Of a stretch of DNA of 64,000 nucleotides, positions 1 through 9,012 are shown piece after piece. The notes under the pieces were generated by a model. It saw only the letters and a list, made by a program, of their open reading frames with translations, was not told the DNA's origin and did no database searches. Location of the stretch: the NCBI RefSeq assembly GCF_001442615.1, contig NZ_LMXN01000004.1:372001-436000 (forward strand), read 5' to 3'. A program made the translations under genes and the position numbers. Origin of the DNA: Algoriphagus resistens (GTDB lineage Bacteria; Bacteroidota; Bacteroidia; Cytophagales; Cyclobacteriaceae). Numbering within the stretch: position 1 is the first letter of the stretch; every line of letters begins with the position of its first letter.

Positions 1-140
1 CCGAACGCTCGGAGGCTCCTGCAAGCAAAGAGTGAAGATTAAATTTATACCCAAAATTACCAATTCCTACGAACGATGAAAGTTCTCTACGCAATATTTA
101 CTTCGTTAAACAATCCTGATTTGGACTGCTTCTGTAAAAG
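1..140 (+). repeat. Decayed copy of the acyltransferase 5' region (left copy)
   Basis: The first 62 bases are identical to 1938-1999, directly upstream of the acyltransferase gene. Similarity continues, diverged, into the coding region: an ATG at 76 opens a 35-codon frame that aligns with the first ~20 codons of the acyltransferase (both contain GCAATATTTACT or ACAATATTTACT and later ACTGCTTCTG) and then stops. The repeat touches the window edge, so its left limit is unknown. From 141 to 291 I see no gene. Confidence 0.8.
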
Positions 141-291
141 TGTTCCTATTCGGTACCAGCATCCGTTCTGTGCGCATAATTAACCGAATCCATTGTTTAG
201 GCTTGCTGTTTTTCCAGAGAAATAACCAAATAAGTCATGGAAACCCACGAGTCTTACAACAAATACTGCTGGCTAAGGATCAGGTATCCAA

Positions 292-1473
292 TTAGTTATT
301 TCTATATATAAACAAAACTGGGTTTTCAACAATTTGCTTTTCCACCTCCCTGATCCTATCAGAATATTTTGTAGGGTTTTCCAAAACTGCATTTAAAGAA
401 AATAAATCGTCTGGTGCCATATCAAGGACCATTTGATTTGCATTGGCGTTAGCAGGAAAAATCCCAGGAATATTTGCGATTAACCCATCCATGTCATTTT
501 CCAACTTATCTATAAACCTAGCCTCTGAAGTCAATTTATTCATTGCTAATATCTTCCAACTTTTCCCATGCCATACATTAAATAGTGTATAATCCTCTAT
601 GTCTATTATTTGATCAGAAAATGCGTAAAAATTATTGAACCATATTTCATTAATTACATTGTCATGATGAATAACTTCGGACCCATTATTCCAAGGTATA
701 TCGAGCGTATTAAATTCATTTTTATCAAAGGAAAATTCCACATAAGTGCTCGAATCATTTTCATTGATATAGCTCATCGTGTTATCAACCCATCTCTTAA
801 AGAGAACTTCTCCATTGGATCCCCTGTAAAAATATTGATCTTTATATTCAGCTTCAATTTTAATATCACTTTCTTTAATTGGAACCGTTACGCCTGTAGA
901 TTTCAAATCGGCATCTAAGATATCAATCTTAACCCCTATATTATTATCAGCAGGTAGAACTGCATAGAATCCACCTTTAAATGGGTATAAATCATAATAA
1001 CCTATCCCTTCCGAGAAAGAAAGATCTCTTATGACTCCTCCATTTAAATCAAGTTCCAAAATTTTTCCTAAGGAATGATCCTTAATAAAAACAGATTTCT
1101 CATCATGTGAAAGAAAAAAGTTTGAAACACGAATATACTCCCCAGGTCCACTTCCAGTACCTTGAAACGAATTTATAATCCGTCCATCATAATCAAAGAT
1201 GAATAAGGACTCCGCAATGGAATTATCAAGCACGAAAATATACTGATTTGTAGTGATTACTTTTGAAATACGTCCGATGAACGATTTTTCCGTAGCCTCT
1301 AACGGTACAATTAAAAGTGTATCAAAAAGTTCCGATAGTTTAAGGTCAATACTTTCATTAGTATCAATAGTCAAAAAATTGCTTTTGGTCATTTTTTTCT
1401 CGTTGGAACATGAAACACACATAAAAAGAGTTACAACAGCAAAATTGAAAAGTATAGTTTTAATATATTTCAT
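292..1473 (-). CDS. 6-bladed beta-propeller lipoprotein
   Basis: A 393-residue protein that starts with a lipoprotein signal (hydrophobic stretch, then CVSC with the lipid-anchored Cys near residue 22). The mature part resembles the Bacteroidota 6-bladed beta-propeller family (TolB-like/BF3869-like): an N-terminal 'L..LFDTLLIVPLE' strand, then repeated '..I.K.......I.VLD.....L..FD..G' blades and a FQGTGSGPGEY loop typical of the family. The family is anchored at the cell envelope; its molecular role is unknown. It lies just downstream of a small Cys-rich secreted-peptide gene on the same strand, a pairing often seen for these propellers. The whole cassette lies between two copies of the acyltransferase 5' region, so it was probably acquired. 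The family is well supported; no function is claimed. Confidence 0.8.
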   Translation of the reverse strand: MKYIKTILFNFAVVTLFMCVSCSNEKKMTKSNFLTIDTNESIDLKLSELFDTLLIVPLEATEKSFIGRISKVITTNQYIFVLDNSIAESLFIFDYDGRIINSFQGTGSGPGEYIRVSNFFLSHDEKSVFIKDHSLGKILELDLNGGVIRDLSFSEGIGYYDLYPFKGGFYAVLPADNNIGVKIDILDADLKSTGVTVPIKESDIKIEAEYKDQYFYRGSNGEVLFKRWVDNTMSYINENDSSTYVEFSFDKNEFNTLDIPWNNGSEVIHHDNVINEIWFNNFYAFSDQIIDIEDYTLFNVWHGKSWKILAMNKLTSEARFIDKLENDMDGLIANIPGIFPANANANQMVLDMAPDDLFSLNAVLENPTKYSDRIREVEKQIVENPVLFIYRNN

Positions 1474-1532
1474 AGTTAAATCAATAAACGGGATCTATCT
1501 AAGTTGATTTAGCCGGATTCCATTGGATAATT

Positions 1533-1774
1533 TTAAAATTTAACGCACATCCTTCTTCTCCCACTGAGGAACAAAGACGCTTGATCTCTAGCATATTCAC
1601 AAGTTTGGCAAAAGGTAAAATATGAACCACAGCTTTTTGTCTGGCCAACAGACTTAAAATGTTCTTTAAAAGGGGCTTCACAGGATTGAACATTCACAAT
1701 AGGCTTGTCTATTAAAAAAGAAACCCCGATAACCAAAACTAAGCTAGTACCAATTATTTCATTTTTGTTTTCAT
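1533..1774 (-). pseudogene. Small exported Cys-rich peptide, frameshifted (NVEALA-like context)
   Basis: An ATG at 1774 opens MKTKMK and then hits TAA. Adding one A to the A-run near 1760 restores a continuous frame of about 80 residues: a Lys-rich start, a hydrophobic segment (IIGTSLVLVIGVSFLI), then a mature part with Cys in SCEAPF, KSCGSYFTFCQTC and RRRMC, ending at 1533. Without repair, translation could only begin at a TTG at 1736, which would cut the signal peptide. Size, signal and Cys spacing resemble the short NVEALA-type exported peptides of Bacteroidota, which commonly neighbour beta-propeller genes like the one downstream. The family assignment is an inference. The break may be real decay or a homopolymer sequencing error. 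Confidence 0.5.
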
Positions 1775-1937
1775 AATACAGTTTATTTTAGTTTAAACTA
1801 AAATACAAAGAGAGAGGAAAAATCCAATTAAAAAAGAGAAATAGTTTGACTATTTTGGGCATACCACCATTTCGCCAAGTAGATTTCTTGTTTTTTGAGA
1901 AAAAATAAAACTCCTTACCAATAACAAAACAGAGCCC

Positions 1938-2075
1938 CCGAACGCTCGGAGGCTCCTGCAAGCAAAGAGTGAAGATTAAATTTATACCCAAAATTACCAT
2001 TTCCTCTGAATGATAAAAATCCTCCAGACAATATTTACTATTTACTCCATTTTCCTTTTCTTCGCACTGCTTCTG
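1938..2075 (+). repeat. Acyltransferase 5' region (right, intact copy)
   Basis: Bases 1938-1999 repeat 1-62 exactly. The following stretch, which includes the true acyltransferase start, matches the left copy imperfectly. Direct orientation, about 1.9 kb apart. Confidence 0.8.
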
Positions 2076-2738
2076 ATGCTAGGGCTTTTTATCGTAATCC
2101 CAGTGAGTATCAATCCAGCAGGAGGTAACCTATCATTTTTATTTATTCGGATTTGGGCCAGAATCTGGTCTTTCGGCTCAGGAATCCGCTATGAGTTCCA
2201 TGGCCGGGAAATTATTGACCGCAGACAGCCATACATTTATATTTTTAACCATCGTTCTTTTTTAGATGCAGCGATAATCCCGCTTGCTATTCCTCAGCAG
2301 GTAAGAGCGTTGGGAAAGAAAGAATTATCCCAAATCCCCTTCTTTGGATGGGTAGTAGGGAAAGTAGCCATCTGGGTCGATAGAACAGATGCCGAATCAC
2401 GAAGGAAAAGCATAGATCTGTTGGTAACTTTCCTTAATCAGGGAATCTCGGCCGTGGTGGCTCCAGAAGGAACCCGAAATGACAGCGATGCTCCTCTGTT
2501 ACCATTCAAAACAGGAGCATTTCGACTTGCTATAGACACGGGCATTCCTATCCTGCCAATAGCTGTGATAGGAGCGAATAAAATCATGAAAAAAGGATCG
2601 CTCTTGATCAGTCCCGGGAAGATCAAAATCTACTATTCCAAGCCCATTTATCCACCTTCACCATCTGACACTGCAATAAGTGAACTTGCAGACAAATGCC
2701 GACGCAGGTTAGAAGCAATGCTTCTTACGTATGAATAA
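2010..2738 (+). CDS. 1-acyl-sn-glycerol-3-phosphate acyltransferase family protein
   Basis: A 242-residue PlsC-family membrane acyltransferase, expected to move an acyl chain onto lysophosphatidate at the inner membrane face in phospholipid synthesis. An N-terminal hydrophobic segment (residues ~8-35) is followed by the catalytic NHX4D box (NHRSFLD, ~residues 80-86) and the substrate-binding PEGTR box (PEGTRND, ~151). Length fits the family. The ATG at 2010 is the first in frame. Its 5' region is duplicated at the left edge of the window. Its last 14 bases overlap the end of the convergent membrane-protein gene. It could equally be a lysophospholipid acyltransferase of different acceptor specificity, which sequence alone does not decide. 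Confidence 0.88.
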   Translation: MIKILQTIFTIYSIFLFFALLLMLGLFIVIPVSINPAGGNLSFLFIRIWARIWSFGSGIRYEFHGREIIDRRQPYIYIFNHRSFLDAAIIPLAIPQQVRALGKKELSQIPFFGWVVGKVAIWVDRTDAESRRKSIDLLVTFLNQGISAVVAPEGTRNDSDAPLLPFKTGAFRLAIDTGIPILPIAVIGANKIMKKGSLLISPGKIKIYYSKPIYPPSPSDTAISELADKCRRRLEAMLLTYE

Positions 2739-3378
2739 ACGTATCCTTGGACTCATCCACTGCATCTATAGTCAGTTCTTCGAAAAGGATGTATACAGCT
2801 AAATATGTCATTGGAATAGTAATAAATAACCCTACTAACAAACACAGAAAGCCAAAGATGTTCAGGGCAATCAATGCCAGTACGAATAGGAAAAACTTCA
2901 ACCAGTTTGTATGGATCAATTTGCGACTGAGTTCCATGGATGTCCAGAAATCAAAGCCTCCGAATATCACAAACAAGAGGCTAAACATATAGCCAACTAG
3001 CAAATAAATCCCTGGTACCACAAAACAAATAATACCGAGTACTATCGCAATACTACTAATCAGATTAGTAGTTATTAGATTCCACCAGTACTTGAATCCA
3101 TCGAAGTAATTCTGGAAATCTACGTATTCTCTTTGACTCTGGCGGTTAGCCACCAGGTAAAACCCACAGACAAGCGGTGGTGCCAAAAAAATGGAATATA
3201 GAAAAGTGAAGTCTGCGAGATAAAGCGTAAATATCGCCTGGACTGCCACTACCAAAATCATAAACCCAATATGGTAAAAAGCCCGGGATTTAAACATTTC
3301 CCAGGCTTTACCTACTATTTCTTCAATACTAAAATCTACTCCCGAATCAATGATCCGTTGAATTTTACCTTGATCCAT
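2725..3378 (-). CDS. Multi-pass membrane protein of unknown function
   Basis: A 217-residue protein. The first ~35 residues are soluble and polar (a Gly/Asp-rich start and 'FSIEEIVGKAWEMFKSRAFY'), followed by five or six hydrophobic segments (about residues 36-60, 61-75, 100-130, 132-145, 162-180, 182-200). This layout matches the loosely defined DUF975/glycerophosphoryl-type membrane domain proteins that Bacteroidota genomes carry as hypothetical integral membrane proteins. No catalytic motif is visible. It ends convergently with the acyltransferase and starts 10 bases after the end of the upstream cystathionine-synthase-like gene, so the two are probably co-transcribed. Confidence 0.7.
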   Translation of the reverse strand: MDQGKIQRIIDSGVDFSIEEIVGKAWEMFKSRAFYHIGFMILVVAVQAIFTLYLADFTFLYSIFLAPPLVCGFYLVANRQSQREYVDFQNYFDGFKYWWNLITTNLISSIAIVLGIICFVVPGIYLLVGYMFSLLFVIFGGFDFWTSMELSRKLIHTNWLKFFLFVLALIALNIFGFLCLLVGLFITIPMTYLAVYILFEELTIDAVDESKDTFIHT

Positions 3379-3387
3379 TTAGTTAAT

Positions 3388-4755
3388 CTACTTCGTGAAA
3401 GCTTCCAAGATATCGTGCTTGGTAATGATGTGAATCTGATTTTGCGCATCGCGGACAAGTACCGCTTTTTCTTTTTCTACCATAGATGATAGCACATCTA
3501 AGGTGCTGTCCAGCGCTACAAAATGCATGGAATCCTCCATCACGTCGGCTACTGAAGCATCTTTCAATGCAGGGTTATCGATGATTCTGGCCAGCAGCTT
3601 ATTATCGGTCAGGCTGCCTACGACTTCCCCATTCTCCATCACGGGGATCTGAGATACACTGGTCTTGTTCATCAACCCGATGGCATCACGCACAGAATCG
3701 GTTTTCAGAGAGGAAACCAACGTATAAGCCCCATTCCGCTGCGCTATGATGTCCCTGGCTGTCGAGAAGATCTTATCTTCCAGGAAGCCGTGGTTTCTCA
3801 TCCACTCGTCGTTATAGACTTTGCCTAAGTACCGGGTTCCGTGATCCGGAAGAATTATCACCATCTGGTCCCCTTCTTTCAGATTTTCTCTTGCCCATTC
3901 CAATGCTCCATGCACTGCCGATCCGCAAGACCATCCTACAAATAGACCTTCTTCTCTGGCCAGCCTCCGGGTCATCACAGCAGAATCCTTGTCCGTCACT
4001 TTAACGAAATGATCGATCACATCGAAATTTACATTCTTTGGGAGAATATCCTCTCCGATCCCTTCTGTCAGGTAGGGATAGACTTCCTTCTCATCAAAAA
4101 TGCCTGTCTCTTTATATTTTTTGAATACGGAACCATAGGTATCAATCCCTACCGTTATTATATCGGGGTTTTGCTCTTTGAGGTATTGGGCAGCTCCACA
4201 CATCGATCCGCCAGTTCCTACTCCAGCTGCATAGTGTGTGACCTTGCCATCTGTATCATTCCAGATCTCAGGTCCTGTAGTCTCATAATGTGCAGCTGTA
4301 TTCGATAGATTATCGTATTGATTTGGGTAAAAAGAATTAGGAATATCCTGATTCAATTTCCTTGCTATGGAATAATAGGAACGTGGATCATCCGGAGAAA
4401 CATTTGTAGGACAAACAATCACTTCTGCCCCTACAGCCTTGAGGATGTCGATTTTCTCTTTTGACTGCTTGTCCGCCATAGTAAAAATACACTTGTAGCC
4501 TTTGGCAACTGCCGCCAGTGCAAGCCCCATTCCTGTATTCCCGCTTGTACCTTCGATGATTGTTCCCCCTGGCTTCAGCAAACCTGCTTTTTCGGCATCC
4601 TCGACCATTTTGATCGCCATACGATCCTTCATGGAATTCCCTGGATTGAAGTACTCTACTTTCACCAAGACCTCTCCTTTAATGTGCTTGGCAAGCTTAT
4701 TCAGACGGATCATCGGAGTATTCCCGATGGTGTCGATTATTGAGTTATAGATCAT
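3388..4755 (-). CDS. Cystathionine beta-synthase-type PLP enzyme with CBS pair
   Basis: A 455-residue fold-type II PLP enzyme. The catalytic lysine is in NSMKDRMA (K43), the substrate loop is EGTSGNTG (~68-75), and the phosphate-binding glycine loop is GVGTGGSMCG (~178-187). A C-terminal pair of CBS domains (~335-455) follows, with 'SQIPVMENGEVVGSLTD' typical of the first. Such enzymes condense serine, or an activated serine, with homocysteine or sulfide in cysteine metabolism; the CBS pair is the regulatory module of cystathionine beta-synthase. It is probably in an operon with the membrane protein 10 bases downstream. Cysteine synthase activity is the main alternative; the CBS pair favours cystathionine beta-synthase. 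Confidence 0.9.
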   Translation of the reverse strand: MIYNSIIDTIGNTPMIRLNKLAKHIKGEVLVKVEYFNPGNSMKDRMAIKMVEDAEKAGLLKPGGTIIEGTSGNTGMGLALAAVAKGYKCIFTMADKQSKEKIDILKAVGAEVIVCPTNVSPDDPRSYYSIARKLNQDIPNSFYPNQYDNLSNTAAHYETTGPEIWNDTDGKVTHYAAGVGTGGSMCGAAQYLKEQNPDIITVGIDTYGSVFKKYKETGIFDEKEVYPYLTEGIGEDILPKNVNFDVIDHFVKVTDKDSAVMTRRLAREEGLFVGWSCGSAVHGALEWARENLKEGDQMVIILPDHGTRYLGKVYNDEWMRNHGFLEDKIFSTARDIIAQRNGAYTLVSSLKTDSVRDAIGLMNKTSVSQIPVMENGEVVGSLTDNKLLARIIDNPALKDASVADVMEDSMHFVALDSTLDVLSSMVEKEKAVLVRDAQNQIHIITKHDILEAFTK

Positions 4756-4793
4756 AGTCGGTAAGATTTGGTAGTCAAAATTACAGGAATTTT

Positions 4794-5088
4794 CTTGGCG
4801 AAGCGACTGAGAGAAAGTTAAAACAGAATAAAATTCGGCCTATCACGGCCACTGATGTGACTGAATACTATAAACTACGTCTTGTTGCTGTGGTAGTGAG
4901 TGCCTGTATAGACTTGGACCCATGTTTCCAAAAGTGAGACTCACAGAGGCTTTGCTCTGATCTATTAAATTAGGTGGACTTCCTTGGCGAGCGAGCGTGG
5001 CACAAATTCAAATTGCATCCAGCTTCTGAAGAAGCAGAATAACGTGGCCTAACCCTATACACTGCGACTGAATACTGTCAACCGTGAC
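4794..5088. repeat. Two imperfect direct repeats in the 4756-5093 gap
   Basis: The gap between the PLP enzyme and the ABC exporter holds no convincing ORF. It contains two diverged copies of a unit, at 4794-4880 and 4983-5088. Both begin CTTGGCGA, then share CAGAATAA, GGCCTA and a 13-base exact block GACTGAATACT with its flanks. Origin unknown; no mobile element gene is attached. Confidence 0.5.
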
Positions 5089-5093
5089 TTTTT

Positions 5094-6734
5094 CTACATC
5101 TCTTTGAATTCCAATCGCTTCAATATATCCAGCGTCACGTGCATCAAAATAGCTGCGACAAAAAGCATTCCGAAAGTGCCTCCAAACAGCGCCCAGACAA
5201 ATTGCTTTGAAACTATAATGGCTATAACACTAAATGCAAAAGCAGGTACAAAACCGAACAATATGGTTCCTCCAATCATAAATGGTTTGATCAGTTTCCT
5301 GTCCCAGCCTTCATCCAAAGAAATCTGAGGGATAATATTGATCCCAAAACCGATTAGGTACATTTCTATAGTAGCAAATAAAAAAAGAGGAATGATGTAC
5401 CAGTTCAATCCTGCAATCAATACCGAGGGGATAATCAAAGCCATGCAAAACAGAGAAATCTGCAAAATATCGAGCTTGATCATATTCCAGAACTTAGCCC
5501 CCCAAGTCGCGGGAACCAGAATAAAAAAAGGCTTCTTCAGGTCACCTACATTCGCTCTTCCTATTCCAGCAAAGAAATATATAAACAGCATCATCAGGAG
5601 GTATCCATACAAGAAATAATGCGAAAACCACTCGAACAGAGAAAGTACCGCCAGCACAATTCCTATAGCCACCATGATCAGGGAATACAATCCAAACAGT
5701 GGATGGAAATCCTGCCTGGAGCTATGGACATAATTCCTCCAGTAAAAAGCCTTTGCTCCGGTGCCAAAATCGGGAAGAGCCAATTTCTTTTTGGTGTTTA
5801 GGCTGTATGAACTCTCGCCTACCTGTTTTTTGCCTTTTACTTTCTCCAGCTTTTCCTCGTTGGACTTAGTCGCCTCCAGCACATCCTCGTAATAATATCC
5901 GGCAAAGTTTATTACCAGCTTAAGAATAACGAAAAAGGCAATTCCGTAAAGAACTATAAAGGCAATCGATATAACCATGTTTTCATGGAAGAGATAGCTC
6001 CCTATCCCTCGGCTCCATCCCACTAAAGGGAAAAAATCAAACCATGGTGAGCTAATCCATGCAAACATACCCTGCCAGAATTTCTCAGCCATCAACCCCG
6101 GTATAACGATCATTCCGGTGAGCAAAACTGCCAACACAATCACCCCTGTCCGGATGTACTCCATCACATCGTACTTGGTATTCAGGGTGTAAACCAGAAA
6201 TTTTATAGGAGAAAGAATGAAAAAAAATAAGGCTACAGCAAAGATCAGAAAGACAAAATTCGCAAAGGTCAAATCGAAGGTTTCGTATGCCTGGCTTGAT
6301 GCATAAGCCACAAAGATAATAGCTCCTCCCAAGGAAGGCAATATGGACCTTCCCATATAGTAAATCAGGATATTTTCAGGCTTGACCGGTGCGGTAAAAA
6401 GTAAATTGACATCTGCCATCTTAAAAAAGCTGACATTGTTTTTAGTAGCGCTATACAGTTGGTAAATGAGAAAAACCAAGGCCAGGATTGTCACACCGCC
6501 AACAATGTTCTGCATCGCAAAATTCACTTCCGGAATGCCGTTCATATCCAGTTCCGGCATTTCTTGGGCAGAGTTATCCTCATCTCTATTTACAAGACGG
6601 AGATAATACATAAATACTATGTAGGCCAAAATCCCTGCGTATGGCAAAAGTCGAAGGGGATTTCTGAGTATGAGCTTGAGATTGTTGATCAGGATAAGAA
6701 TATCCTTCCTGAAAAGCAGCCGGATTTCATTCAT
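5094..6734 (-). CDS. ABC-2 type exporter membrane subunit (putative ABC exporter family)
   Basis: A 546-residue polytopic protein with about 12 hydrophobic segments and a cytoplasmic charged loop near residues 275-325 (KSNEEKLEKVKGKKQ). It begins with the 'LLFRKDILILINNLKLILRNP' amphipathic entry helix typical of ABC-2 permeases of the putative ABC exporter family. Its ATG overlaps the 3' end of the upstream ATPase gene by 8 bases, so the two are translationally coupled and form one transporter. The substrate cannot be told from the sequence; export is inferred from the family. A 338-base gap downstream separates it from the next gene. Confidence 0.82.
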   Translation of the reverse strand: MNEIRLLFRKDILILINNLKLILRNPLRLLPYAGILAYIVFMYYLRLVNRDEDNSAQEMPELDMNGIPEVNFAMQNIVGGVTILALVFLIYQLYSATKNNVSFFKMADVNLLFTAPVKPENILIYYMGRSILPSLGGAIIFVAYASSQAYETFDLTFANFVFLIFAVALFFFILSPIKFLVYTLNTKYDVMEYIRTGVIVLAVLLTGMIVIPGLMAEKFWQGMFAWISSPWFDFFPLVGWSRGIGSYLFHENMVISIAFIVLYGIAFFVILKLVINFAGYYYEDVLEATKSNEEKLEKVKGKKQVGESSYSLNTKKKLALPDFGTGAKAFYWRNYVHSSRQDFHPLFGLYSLIMVAIGIVLAVLSLFEWFSHYFLYGYLLMMLFIYFFAGIGRANVGDLKKPFFILVPATWGAKFWNMIKLDILQISLFCMALIIPSVLIAGLNWYIIPLFLFATIEMYLIGFGINIIPQISLDEGWDRKLIKPFMIGGTILFGFVPAFAFSVIAIIVSKQFVWALFGGTFGMLFVAAILMHVTLDILKRLEFKEM

Positions 6735-7443
6735 CTTTGGTCATTTCTAAAAACAGATCTTCGAGTGAAGTTCCTTCTTCCTGCACAAATTGCTGCTTAA
6801 GGTTGGAAATCGTGTCATTTCCCACAATGTTACCATTCTTCAGAATCATCACCCTATCTGCAATAGACTCTACGCTGTCAATTAGGTGTGTACTGACTAG
6901 AATGGTCTTTCCTGCCTCTTTCAGTTCTTTAAAAATCTTTTTGGTGTTTTTGATTGCCTTTGGATCCAGCCCTATCATCGGCTCATCAAAAAACAAAACC
7001 TGGGGATCTGGTAGCAAAGCACAGCAAATTGACACCTTTTGGCGCATGCCTTTAGAAAGATCCCGGCCCAGTTTATCTCTTTTGTCTGCCAACTCAAACA
7101 GTTCCAAATACTCATCTGCCTGCCCTTTCCAGTCTTTCACACCATACGCCTGCGCGACGAACTGCATGTGTTCGTATACTGTAAGTAAGTCATAGACATA
7201 AGGTGTTTCCGGAATGTAGCTAAAAAGCCGTTTTGCATCTACGCTCAAATGATCGTATCCCCCCAAGGTAATCTCTCCCGAGGTTTTGCGGAGAAGTCCC
7301 ACAATACACTTCATCGTCGTACTTTTCCCCGCCCCATTAGGCCCTAGAAGCCCTACTACCTCACCTCCCTGAAGCTCAAATGAAATATCATTGACAGCAT
7401 TCTGCTTGCCATACGTCTTTACAAGATTGATTACACTTAGCAT
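6727..7443 (-). CDS. ABC transporter ATP-binding protein
   Basis: A 238-residue ABC ATPase. Walker A is GPNGAGKST (34-42), the signature is LSKGMRQK (~134-141), Walker B is VLFFDEP (~156-162) followed by the D-loop GLDP, and the H-loop is STHLIDS (~191). The sequence belongs to the CcmA/NatA-like branch that pairs with ABC-2 permeases. It is translationally coupled to the 546-residue permease by an 8-base overlap. It energises export by that permease at the inner membrane. Fifty-seven bases separate it from pyrB upstream, so it could also be read from the pyr transcript. Confidence 0.92.
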   Translation of the reverse strand: MLSVINLVKTYGKQNAVNDISFELQGGEVVGLLGPNGAGKSTTMKCIVGLLRKTSGEITLGGYDHLSVDAKRLFSYIPETPYVYDLLTVYEHMQFVAQAYGVKDWKGQADEYLELFELADKRDKLGRDLSKGMRQKVSICCALLPDPQVLFFDEPMIGLDPKAIKNTKKIFKELKEAGKTILVSTHLIDSVESIADRVMILKNGNIVGNDTISNLKQQFVQEEGTSLEDLFLEMTKDE

Positions 7444-7500
7444 AAAAGTGATTTGAGGTTATATTGTAAGCTGGCCCGGATTTCAAATCCAAATCCTTTT

Positions 7501-8427
7501 TCACCCTTTTGTTCCGGCCAGCAAATAGAGTACAGCCATTCTTACAGCCACTCCGTTTTGCACTTGCTCCAGGATAATCGAATGCTCGGAATCCGCTACA
7601 TCCGAACTCAATTCCACTCCCCGATTGATCGGTCCCGGATGCATGATAACGATTTCCTTATCCAGCTGACTCAATAGTTTCTTATTGATTCCGTAATAAA
7701 GGGAATATTCGCGCAAACTCGGAAAATACTTGATCTGCTGTCTTTCGAGTTGAATTCGAAGGACGTTTGCCACATCGCACCATTGTAGTGCTTTTTTCAC
7801 ATCCAGCTCTACTTTCACGCCAAGACTGGCAATATGCTTCGGTAATAAGGTAGATGGACCGCAGACCATGACTTCGGCCCCCAGTTTCTGAAGACAAAAA
7901 ATATTGGAAAGCGCTACCCGCGAATGCAGAATGTCCCCAATGATGGCGATTTTTTTCCCTGCCACATCTCCAAGCTTTTCCTTGATAGAAAATGAATCGA
8001 GCAAAGCCTGGGTCGGATGTTCATGTGTCCCATCTCCCGCATTGACGATGTTCGCTTTTACATTCCGGGAAAGGAAATGCGGAGCTCCCGGACTCGAATG
8101 TCTCATGACCACCATATCCACTTTCATGGAAAGAATGTTATTCACTGTATCTACCAGTGTCTCCCCTTTCTTTACAGAACTATTTGAAGAGGAAAAATTC
8201 ACTACATCGGCAGAAAGTCTTTTTTCAGCCAGCTCAAACGAAAGCCTGGTACGGGTGGAATTTTCGAAAAAAACATTGGCTATCGTGATATCCCGCAGAG
8301 AAGGTACTTTTTTGATCGGGCGATTGATCACTTCTTTGAAATTTGCCGCTGTGTCAAGAATAAGCTGGAGATCATCCTCTGTGAGGTTTTTGATTCCAAG
8401 TAAGTGTTTTGTACTGAGTTGCGACAT
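7501..8427 (-). CDS. pyrB: Aspartate carbamoyltransferase, catalytic chain
   Basis: A 308-residue enzyme of the aspartate/ornithine carbamoyltransferase family. The carbamoyl-phosphate site is STRTR (57-61, inside FFENSTRTRLSFE), the HPTQALLD box lies near residue 136, and a late HPGPINRG marks the aspartate-transcarbamoylase branch. It makes N-carbamoyl-aspartate, the first committed step of pyrimidine synthesis. No regulatory pyrI gene is adjacent, consistent with the ~308-residue unregulated class. It follows pyrR with 2 bases between them, a typical pyrR-pyrB operon. Confidence 0.96.
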   Translation of the reverse strand: MSQLSTKHLLGIKNLTEDDLQLILDTAANFKEVINRPIKKVPSLRDITIANVFFENSTRTRLSFELAEKRLSADVVNFSSSNSSVKKGETLVDTVNNILSMKVDMVVMRHSSPGAPHFLSRNVKANIVNAGDGTHEHPTQALLDSFSIKEKLGDVAGKKIAIIGDILHSRVALSNIFCLQKLGAEVMVCGPSTLLPKHIASLGVKVELDVKKALQWCDVANVLRIQLERQQIKYFPSLREYSLYYGINKKLLSQLDKEIVIMHPGPINRGVELSSDVADSEHSIILEQVQNGVAVRMAVLYLLAGTKG

Positions 8428-8429
8428 GG

Positions 8430-8978
8430 TTAAGGGTTAACTTTCTCTGTGATCCAAATTGCGTCTTTTTCATTCCCTTTTTCGGCCCATTCCACCAGCA
8501 CATACTGACTTTCAAGCGTATGTACGCGAACGCCATAGTAATCAGGCATGATGGGATAATCCCGGGTGAGTTTGCGATCTACAAGCACCATGAGCTCCAC
8601 TTTCTGCGGTCTGCCAAAAGCAATCATGGCATCCATTGCAGCACGCACAGATCTGCCTTTGTACAGGACATCATCAACCAAGATTACCTTTTTGCCTTCC
8701 ACCAGAAAGCTGATTTTGGTTTCATTTGCTTTGAGAGGGAAATCTCTCCTGCGAAAATCATCTCTGTGAAATGTAGCATCCAGATATCCTGAAAGAACTT
8801 TCACTCCAGAAATTTCTTCCAAAAGCTTAACGAGCTTATCCAATAAAATCGGCCCTCTAGGTTGCAAACCCAGAAGAACGGTATTGTCAAAATCGTCGTG
8901 ATTTTCGATCAGTTGATGACAGAATCGTCTGAGTATGATCTCAATCTGTCCTTCGTCTAAGACTAGCCTTTTTTGCAT
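8430..8978 (-). CDS. pyrR: PyrR: pyrimidine regulator / uracil phosphoribosyltransferase
   Basis: A 182-residue phosphoribosyltransferase. The PRPP-binding loop is VILVDDVLYKGRS (98-110), and LQPRG near residue 38 and the DATFHRDD loop (~68-74) are PyrR signatures. In Firmicutes PyrR binds pyr mRNA leaders and also has UPRTase activity. Here the leader is only 34 bases after the upstream gene, and I see no obvious attenuator hairpin, so the RNA-binding role is uncertain in this organism. It is two bases upstream of pyrB. Confidence 0.94.
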   Translation of the reverse strand: MQKRLVLDEGQIEIILRRFCHQLIENHDDFDNTVLLGLQPRGPILLDKLVKLLEEISGVKVLSGYLDATFHRDDFRRRDFPLKANETKISFLVEGKKVILVDDVLYKGRSVRAAMDAMIAFGRPQKVELMVLVDRKLTRDYPIMPDYYGVRVHTLESQYVLVEWAEKGNEKDAIWITEKVNP

Positions 8979-9012
8979 GGGGTAGATTTGCGGGTAAATA
9001 TAAAAATAAAAT

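Noticed and set aside
8979..9012. Possible PyrR attenuator in the pyrR leader
   Set aside because: Only 34 bases between genes and no hairpin or anti-terminator pair visible.
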